Positions 18,172 to 22,390 of a stretch of DNA of 22,390 bases are shown one piece after another; within the stretch, counting starts at the first letter, position 1, and each line of letters starts with the position of its first letter. Origin of the DNA: Streptomyces sp. NRRL WC-3618 (GTDB taxonomy: Bacteria > Actinomycetota > Actinomycetes > Streptomycetales > Streptomycetaceae); NCBI RefSeq assembly GCF_001280005.1, contig NZ_LGDW01000041.1, forward strand, positions 1 to 22,390, given 5' to 3'. The notes beneath the pieces are model-generated. The model had not been told where the DNA came from and searched no databases. It saw only the letters and a list, made by a program, of their open reading frames with translations. The translations under genes were made by a program, and so were the position numbers.

Positions 18172-18222
18172 GCTCAGGTTGAGTGAGACGGCAATGGCTG
18201 GCCTGTCTCACTCAACCTGAGC
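18172..18222. repeat. Perfect 18-bp inverted repeat (hairpin)
   Basis: GCTCAGGTTGAGTGAGAC (18172-18189) and its exact reverse complement (18205-18222) flank a 15-base loop. It is followed 140 bases later by an IS5-like transposase fragment and preceded by the IS-end-like cluster. It could be a terminator, a pair of abutting IS ends or a miniature element. It is too far from both flanking genes to be a simple attenuator. Confidence 0.8.
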
Positions 18223-18362
18223 AGCTGTCCGTTGACATCGAACCCAGTCGCTCTCCCGTCGAGCGGAGTCGTGCCGTGTCTGGTGCGCCCAAACCACGAC
18301 ACGAGAGGGAACCGACGACAAGCCCGTCGGCTCTGCGCTTGGCCGCGGGGGACGCAGAAGGG

Positions 18363-18419
18363 GGCCCGGTCGGCGAACCCGATGACCACGCCATCGATCG
18401 GTCCCGCGGCGGACTGACT
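18363..18419 (+). mobile_element. IS5-like transposase scrap
   Basis: The plus-strand frame reads GPVGEPDDHAIDRSRGGLT. IS5-family transposases of Streptomyces carry a very similar segment (EPxDHAxGRSRGGLTTK) just before the second catalytic region. Similarity stops after GGLT and no catalytic DDE core is visible, so this is a small decayed piece. The frame is open over 18183-18545, but the rest has no recognisable features. Confidence 0.5.
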
Positions 18420-18484
18420 GCGGCGTCACGCCCAGCCCCAGTGAGCTGTTGCACCCTCTTCTCCGAAGTCGTGGCGTGTCCTCA

Positions 18485-18520
18485 AATCGGCCTTCTCGGA
18501 GAATGGCTGTCGGGCCGATT
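18485..18520 (-). terminator. Hairpin at the end of the ATPase-HNH pair
   Basis: AATCGGCC (18485-18492) pairs exactly with GGCCGATT (18513-18520), with a small TTCT/AGAA hairpin inside the loop. The stem overlaps the TAA stop of the HNH gene, and on the minus strand the transcript continues with a short U run, consistent with a terminator for the defence pair. Confidence 0.5.
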
Positions 18521-19403
18521 AGTCGAGGTTTGTCTCCGGGCTTGAGCCGCGCCAGCCGCCGTTGACATACCACTTGTCGGCCGCCAGGGCCTTGAACAGG
18601 GCATAGCCCATCGTGTTGGGGTTACCCCGGTAGCGCCAGCCCTCGGCCTTGTGCTCAAGCCAGGGGGCGACGGAGTTAGTGGGCATCATCGTGAGGTCGT
18701 GGTTGGTTGATGCGATGTGGCTACTCACCAGAAGGCTGTACCGGTAGTCCAGGTCGAACACCTTCAGGTGTTTCTGGAGGCGTTCTGTGAGTGTGTCGCT
18801 CCAATCAGGGTGGGGGGAAACGAAGAACTTCATCGACGGCTGCTCATTGCCGCGTGGCCTCCTGAGACGAGCTCGAAGCCAGGGGTGGTGGGAGAAGTCG
18901 TCGAAGTAGGGGTGCAGGGTCTGGTCACCCGCATTGACGGGGACTGTCGCGCGCTTGCCGGTGTTGCAGTCGCGGCAAGCCGGGATGAGGTTAACCGGTA
19001 CCACGCTGAGCAGCGGGTACGTGTTCTTGGGTAGGTGGTGATCGAGCGTGGTTACCAGGCCCTCCCCGCACAGGGGACACCGGTTATCCCGTCGACGGCC
19101 TTCTTGGTCGGTCGTACCTTTGAGCGCCTCGTAGATGCGGCGGCCCGGAGCACGGTCCTTGGCCAACCGGTCGGTGTAGACCCCCTCCAGTGCCTTGCGG
19201 TCGCGACGGGTGCCAGGCGTGGCGGCGAGGCCGGTGAGGGTGTGAAGAGCCTGGCCCTGAGCGGCTGCCTCGTACGCACTTGCTGCATCGGCCACCGCGT
19301 CGGTGAACGACTCCAGCCGTTTTCGGCTATTTGGGCGGGCGTTGGCGATGCAGGTGGTGTAGACGTCGCGTGCGTCGAAGGTCGGAGGATCTATGTGCTG
19401 CAT
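18519..19403 (-). CDS. ptuB: HNH endonuclease, PtuB-like (Septu anti-phage system)
   Basis: This 294-residue protein has a zinc-supported HNH core: CPLC (109-112), LDHHLPK (120-126, catalytic His122/123), YPLLSVVPVNLIPACRDCN (129-147) and a trailing K150. The LDHxLPK...YP...NLxPxCxxCN order is characteristic of PtuB-type HNH proteins. The N-terminal 100 residues are helical with a basic linker; residues 160-294 are an unassigned C-terminal region. The ATG (19403) overlaps the ATPase stop as TGATG, so translation is coupled and the two proteins probably form a complex. In Septu systems, PtuA and PtuB assemble and the PtuB nuclease degrades nucleic acid during phage infection; PtuAB-like pairs also serve as effectors of some retrons. 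No reverse transcriptase gene is seen here. The stop TAA lies inside a terminator hairpin. Confidence 0.8.
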   Translation of the reverse strand: MQHIDPPTFDARDVYTTCIANARPNSRKRLESFTDAVADAASAYEAAAQGQALHTLTGLAATPGTRRDRKALEGVYTDRLAKDRAPGRRIYEALKGTTDQEGRRRDNRCPLCGEGLVTTLDHHLPKNTYPLLSVVPVNLIPACRDCNTGKRATVPVNAGDQTLHPYFDDFSHHPWLRARLRRPRGNEQPSMKFFVSPHPDWSDTLTERLQKHLKVFDLDYRYSLLVSSHIASTNHDLTMMPTNSVAPWLEHKAEGWRYRGNPNTMGYALFKALAADKWYVNGGWRGSSPETNLD

Positions 19404-20938
19404 CAGCCGTGTCCCTCCACGTCGTCGCGCTGGCCGAGCAAGGCGCTGAGCACCAACTGTGCCTCGCTGCCAAGCCGTCCACTGAAGTGTTCCAGGACAG
19501 CGTCGTAGGAGTAGCCGACGTCGACCAGGCGTCGTAGTTCGTGCAGAAAGCCGGCTTCGGTGAGTTCCAGACCGAAGACCTCGTGAGTCAGCACGCCGAC
19601 GTTCTCGCCGTACGTTTCGATGCGGGGCTGCGCGGCTCCGAGTTGCCCGCCGTAGCGCCAGAGCTTCCAGACGCAGTGGGCAGGAATCTCTTGGAGTACA
19701 ACCGGAGAGTGTGTGGCGACGATGGCCAGCCCGTTGCGCTCGGCGAGCAGATCGGACAGCGCCCGCATGAACGCGGACAGCAGGGGCGGATGGAGGTGGG
19801 TTTCCGGCTCATCGATGATGACGAGGGTCCGCTCACTCACGTGCTCGATGAGCCGGGTCATGGTGAGCAGAACGAGCCGGTGGCCGGCGCTGAGACGGCG
19901 GAAGAGCTGCCGGGCCTTATTCTCGCGGCTGTTCAGGCTTGCGGTGTTCTCGAAGTTCTCCAGCCATCCCTCCTCCAGGAGTCCGCTCCCGGGATAGTCG
20001 AGGGTGCGCAATGCCCTGATCCATTGTGGGCTGCGCTCGCGCGTCAGACATGCCTTCATGGCCTGCGCGAAGTCCTTCCTGAGCCCGCCAGGGGTCTTGA
20101 ACCTGGGGGATCGTGAACCCTGAACACGCAGGCCCACGTAGGAAGCGATGAACATTTCGTCGCCCTCGACGAGCGGGAAGTCGTCAAAGGCGCTGAACGA
20201 GACAGTCACCAGGTTGTTGAAGGATCGGCCCTCGCGGCCGTACTCGATGATCCGCCCGAGCTCATATATCTGCGGCTCGACCGCAGCGACGGCGCGGGCC
20301 AAGTGGGAAAGCACATATGACTTCCCCACGCCGTTCCGTCCGGTCAGGGCGTGCACGTTGCTGGCCGGCCGGGAGCCTGGTTCGACCTTGAATTCGAACC
20401 GCACGGAACCCATTGCCGGTGGCAGCGGCGGCTCGTAGGCGATATCGAAACTTACCCGGCGCGCTCCGCCGCGTGCGATGCGCCGCAGCTGCCCGCGCAC
20501 GGTCGACATCTTGACGAAGCGCAGTAGCGAAGTGCGGGTCACATCTTGGTTCCGCGCGAGGCGGAAGGAGTCCTCGTCATAGGCGATATCCCGGAGCGCG
20601 GTGAGTACTTCCTCCCGGATGGCGCTGGGTATCTCGCTCAGCGTGTAGTAATAGCTTTCATCCTGGCCCACCGAGAAATAGCGCGAGCTGTCCAGGCGGC
20701 TGAAGCGCTCCGGGAGCAGATAGTTGGCGGGAACGTTCTCGCCATCCGTCGCCACGTGGCCAATCTTCACCGTGCCGACCTCGATCCAGCCCTCCCTGGT
20801 CAGAACGCGCAACGTGAACATGGTGCGGTATCCGTCGTCGTCCCAGGTGTCGTGGACGAGGAGCGCATCGAAAAGATCCTCCGCCATGGCGCCACCTTCG
20901 GCCAAGCGACGGTCGTCATAAAATACGCCGAATCGCAC
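19403..20938 (-). CDS. ptuA: AAA/ABC-type ATPase, PtuA-like (Septu anti-phage system)
   Basis: This 511-residue protein has an SMC/OLD-like ATPase head: Walker A GRNGVGKS (200-207), ABC signature RLSAGHR (348-354), Walker B LVIIDEPETHLHP (372-384, with D376 and E377), and switch histidine VATHSP (H410). About 165 residues precede the ATPase (YDDRRLAEGG; DTWDDDGYRTMFTLRVL; VGTVKIGHVAT) and form a beta-rich domain of unknown role. The C-terminal part (EVFGLELTEAGF; DAVLEHFSGRLGSEAQLVLSAL) probably contacts the HNH protein. The start is GTG 20938 with CAGGAAAACC upstream; ATG 20887 (MAEDLF) with AAGGTGG is a possible alternative. ATPase followed directly by a PtuB-type HNH gene is the Septu signature. 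In known systems ATP binding keeps the nuclease in check until infection. Base composition is slightly less GC-rich than the neighbours, consistent with transfer. Confidence 0.82.
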   Translation of the reverse strand: MRFGVFYDDRRLAEGGAMAEDLFDALLVHDTWDDDGYRTMFTLRVLTREGWIEVGTVKIGHVATDGENVPANYLLPERFSRLDSSRYFSVGQDESYYYTLSEIPSAIREEVLTALRDIAYDEDSFRLARNQDVTRTSLLRFVKMSTVRGQLRRIARGGARRVSFDIAYEPPLPPAMGSVRFEFKVEPGSRPASNVHALTGRNGVGKSYVLSHLARAVAAVEPQIYELGRIIEYGREGRSFNNLVTVSFSAFDDFPLVEGDEMFIASYVGLRVQGSRSPRFKTPGGLRKDFAQAMKACLTRERSPQWIRALRTLDYPGSGLLEEGWLENFENTASLNSRENKARQLFRRLSAGHRLVLLTMTRLIEHVSERTLVIIDEPETHLHPPLLSAFMRALSDLLAERNGLAIVATHSPVVLQEIPAHCVWKLWRYGGQLGAAQPRIETYGENVGVLTHEVFGLELTEAGFLHELRRLVDVGYSYDAVLEHFSGRLGSEAQLVLSALLGQRDDVEGHG

Positions 20939-21107
20939 GGTTTTCCTGGCCCTCCCCCTGCTTACTGTGCTCCGTCGTGATGTGCGATCTTAGGCGGCGG
21001 CGCGCACGGGTGTGCGGGGGCGGACGTCGCGAACTCAGCGGCCCGGCTGGAGTGCGACGCTGGAGTCTGGAGTAGGACCGCCGTTGCTTTGCCGCGGGCC
21101 GGTGCGG

Positions 21108-21581
21108 CTATGTGTTGTCGCTGCGGTGGTGGGCGTGCCAGAGGCGTCTGAGGGTTTCGAGCTCGGTTCGTGGGAAGTGTTCGCCCCACTTGCCTCGATA
21201 GCCGCTCTCGCCGTAAGTCTGCGCGACCTCGTCGAAGCAGCGGATCACGGTGCGGGCGAGCTGGTCGATGCCGAGCTGGCTGGACCAGATTTCGGTTCCC
21301 CTGTTGTCGTGATCGCTGCCGTCGCGCAGTTCCAGCACGCGGATCCAGATGTCCTCGCCTTCGCGGTAGAAGATCCACCGGTAGGCAGTCGGCTCGGCCT
21401 CGAACTGGGCACGGGTCTCTGTCTCGCCGGCGACGAGCCGGCCCACTGCGGTCAGGAGCTCCTCGGGCGCATTGGTGATATAGGACGCGGTGAGCTCGAC
21501 TTTCACCAGGCGATCTTCAAGGGTGCAGTCGGCCCACCCGGATCCTGCAACCGTCCAGGTGATGCGCATGTCGGATGTCAC
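21108..21581 (-). CDS. Hypothetical protein, coupled to the DUF6228-like gene
   Basis: This 157-residue protein is of unknown function. It reads MTSDMRITWTVAGSGWADCT, then SYITNAPEELLTAVGRLVAG, YRWIFYREGEDIWIRVLELR and GYRGKWGEHFPRTELETL. A beta-rich first half and helical end are suggested, with no signal peptide or membrane segment. It resembles uncharacterised Streptomyces proteins I have seen, with no named domain. The GTG start (21581) overlaps the preceding stop as GTGA and has GAGGAGAACCA upstream, a strong ribosome site that decides the start; the long frame beyond it is antisense to the neighbour. The small acidic two-gene unit is like immunity-protein pairs, but no toxin gene is in view. 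Confidence 0.82.
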   Translation of the reverse strand: MTSDMRITWTVAGSGWADCTLEDRLVKVELTASYITNAPEELLTAVGRLVAGETETRAQFEAEPTAYRWIFYREGEDIWIRVLELRDGSDHDNRGTEIWSSQLGIDQLARTVIRCFDEVAQTYGESGYRGKWGEHFPRTELETLRRLWHAHHRSDNT

Positions 21582-22033
21582 TGGTTCTCCTCGGCGAGAA
21601 AGGCCCGGACAGCGGCGGCGAGGGAAGTCATCTGCTCGCCGGCCTCCAGCCAGGTGGTCATCGAGGCGCCCCAGCCGCCTGCGGCCTGCGTCCACGGCCG
21701 CAAGGCCCAGGTCAGCCCGACGTAGCCGCCGGACCGGAAGGCCGCCGACACCGTCAGGTCGCGGTCGTTGGCATGCCAGCTCCGTTCGCCGTCCCACCCC
21801 CGGTAGTCGGTGGCGAGCTCTTCCAGAAACGTGGTGAGGTCGCTGTCCCAGATCCAGGCGACGACCTCGTCGACGCGAGCGGTCAGCCCGGGAGCGCGCA
21901 GTTCGACGGCATAGTGCACGGAGTCGGCGTCGAAGCTGAACCGATCGCAGAACGTCACGCTGACGGACGCGTTGTCCTGGCAGCGGATGGTCACACTGGC
22001 CTCATCGTCAGTGCTGACGTCTGGTGTGGTCAT
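21578..22033 (-). CDS. DUF6228-like hypothetical protein
   Basis: This 151-residue acidic protein contains TIRCQDNASVSVTFCDRFSF, VHYAVELRAPGLTARVDEVV, WDSDLTTFLEELATDYRGW and FRSGGYVGLTWALRPW, ending in a helix (MTSLAAAVRAFLAEE). The pattern (beta sandwich, then a WxGE-type middle, then a helical tail) matches the uncharacterised DUF6228 family of Streptomyces as I recall it; no function is known. The start is ATG 22033, with only a weak ribosome site. It overlaps the next gene by four bases (GTGA), so the two are expressed together. No signal peptide is present, so it is cytoplasmic. Confidence 0.75.
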   Translation of the reverse strand: MTTPDVSTDDEASVTIRCQDNASVSVTFCDRFSFDADSVHYAVELRAPGLTARVDEVVAWIWDSDLTTFLEELATDYRGWDGERSWHANDRDLTVSAAFRSGGYVGLTWALRPWTQAAGGWGASMTTWLEAGEQMTSLAAAVRAFLAEENQ

Positions 22034-22312
22034 GGGTGGAACGCTAGGTCAGCAGCTCGTTCGACGTCACTTGGATTCGCTGTCGGTGGGGTGGAGAACG
22101 GCTTCGGCGATTGCACAGACGCGCTCCATAGCGATGCCAGGTGTGAGTGCCCGGCGCCCTCTGCCGAGGTGACTGTGCGAACGGCTGGTTAGGCATTGAA
22201 TCGCGACGGACTGTTACGTGGCGGTGCTGGAGTGTGATACGGGTAGGGATCTTCAATTCCGATGCCGGGATAGAAGCGGCAGGGGGACGTGCCCTAGCCT
22301 CGAAGTTTCGTG

Positions 22313-22345
22313 ACGGTCCGCCGACGGAGTTGGTGGACCGTTTTT
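22313..22345 (+). terminator. Hairpin with T-run near the window end
   Basis: ACGGTCC (22313-22319) pairs with GGACCGT (22335-22341) across a 15-base loop and is followed by TTTTT (22341-22345), like an intrinsic terminator for rightward transcription. No supportable gene is seen in 22034-22390; short open frames there have no recognisable sequence or ribosome site. Confidence 0.4.
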
Positions 22346-22390
22346 GTGCCGTGGGTTGAGGCTGTGCAGGCCGAGGGCCCGGGTGTCGCC

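Noticed and set aside
18183..18545. A 120-codon plus-strand open frame near the hairpin as a real gene
   Set aside because: Starts inside the hairpin, no ribosome site, and only the short GEPDDHAIDRSRGGLT segment is recognisable.
18519..20938. Retron with PtuAB-like effectors
   Set aside because: No reverse transcriptase gene or msr/msd-like structured RNA is seen within the window around the pair.
22147..22359. Short open frames in the last 350 bases (both strands)
   Set aside because: No recognisable sequence, no ribosome site and codon use unlike the neighbours.

Overview
The window is high-GC actinobacterial DNA, most likely Streptomyces or a close relative. Support: G/C-rich third codon positions, GTG starts with GGAGG-type ribosome sites, divergent TetR/SDR and TetR/amidase pairs, and families typical of that genus (short AraC plus VOC pair, DrrC-type UvrA paralogue, rifamycin monooxygenase, DUF6228-like protein). 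It looks like an accessory stretch: resistance, catabolic and defence modules separated by decayed transposon pieces.

Layout. (1) 3-5405: tail of a HAD-like protein, then a leftward group AraC - VOC - UvrA/DrrC-like ATPase, and divergent from it a rifamycin monooxygenase (rox). The shared 241-base gap carries a near-perfect copy of the rifamycin-associated element (RAE), so rifamycin-inducible expression of rox can be predicted. (2) 5504-12769: a leftward SDR - amidase - broken kinase fragment - Lrp regulator - kinase/M23-like/class III aminotransferase fusion, with a divergent TetR gene. It reads as an amide or amino-alcohol breakdown cluster: an amidase frees an amine, a kinase phosphorylates it, and a PLP phospho-lyase removes ammonia and phosphate. 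The substrate is inferred only. (3) 12770-13135: debris (zinc-ribbon protein fragment, IS110 transposase fragment) ending at a perfect 34-base palindrome. (4) 13136-15305: a second amidase with a divergent TetR gene around a 12-base palindrome. (5) 15306-18130: two SDR genes and a divergent TetR gene with a tandem operator, bracketed by inverted copies of a distinctive IS-end-like motif. (6) 18172-18420: a perfect 18-bp hairpin and an IS5-like transposase scrap. (7) 18519-20938: an overlapping ATPase-HNH nuclease pair of the Septu (PtuA-PtuB) type, a probable anti-phage system. (8) 21108-22033: two overlapping small genes of unknown function, one resembling DUF6228.

The strongest points are the RAE-rox unit and the PtuAB-like pair. 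The most open ones are the IS-end-bracketed SDR cassette, the 34-base palindrome abutting the IS110 scrap, the Lrp-region palindromes, and the trifunctional fusion enzyme with a truncated, frameshifted relative beside it. No tRNA, rRNA or CRISPR array was seen.
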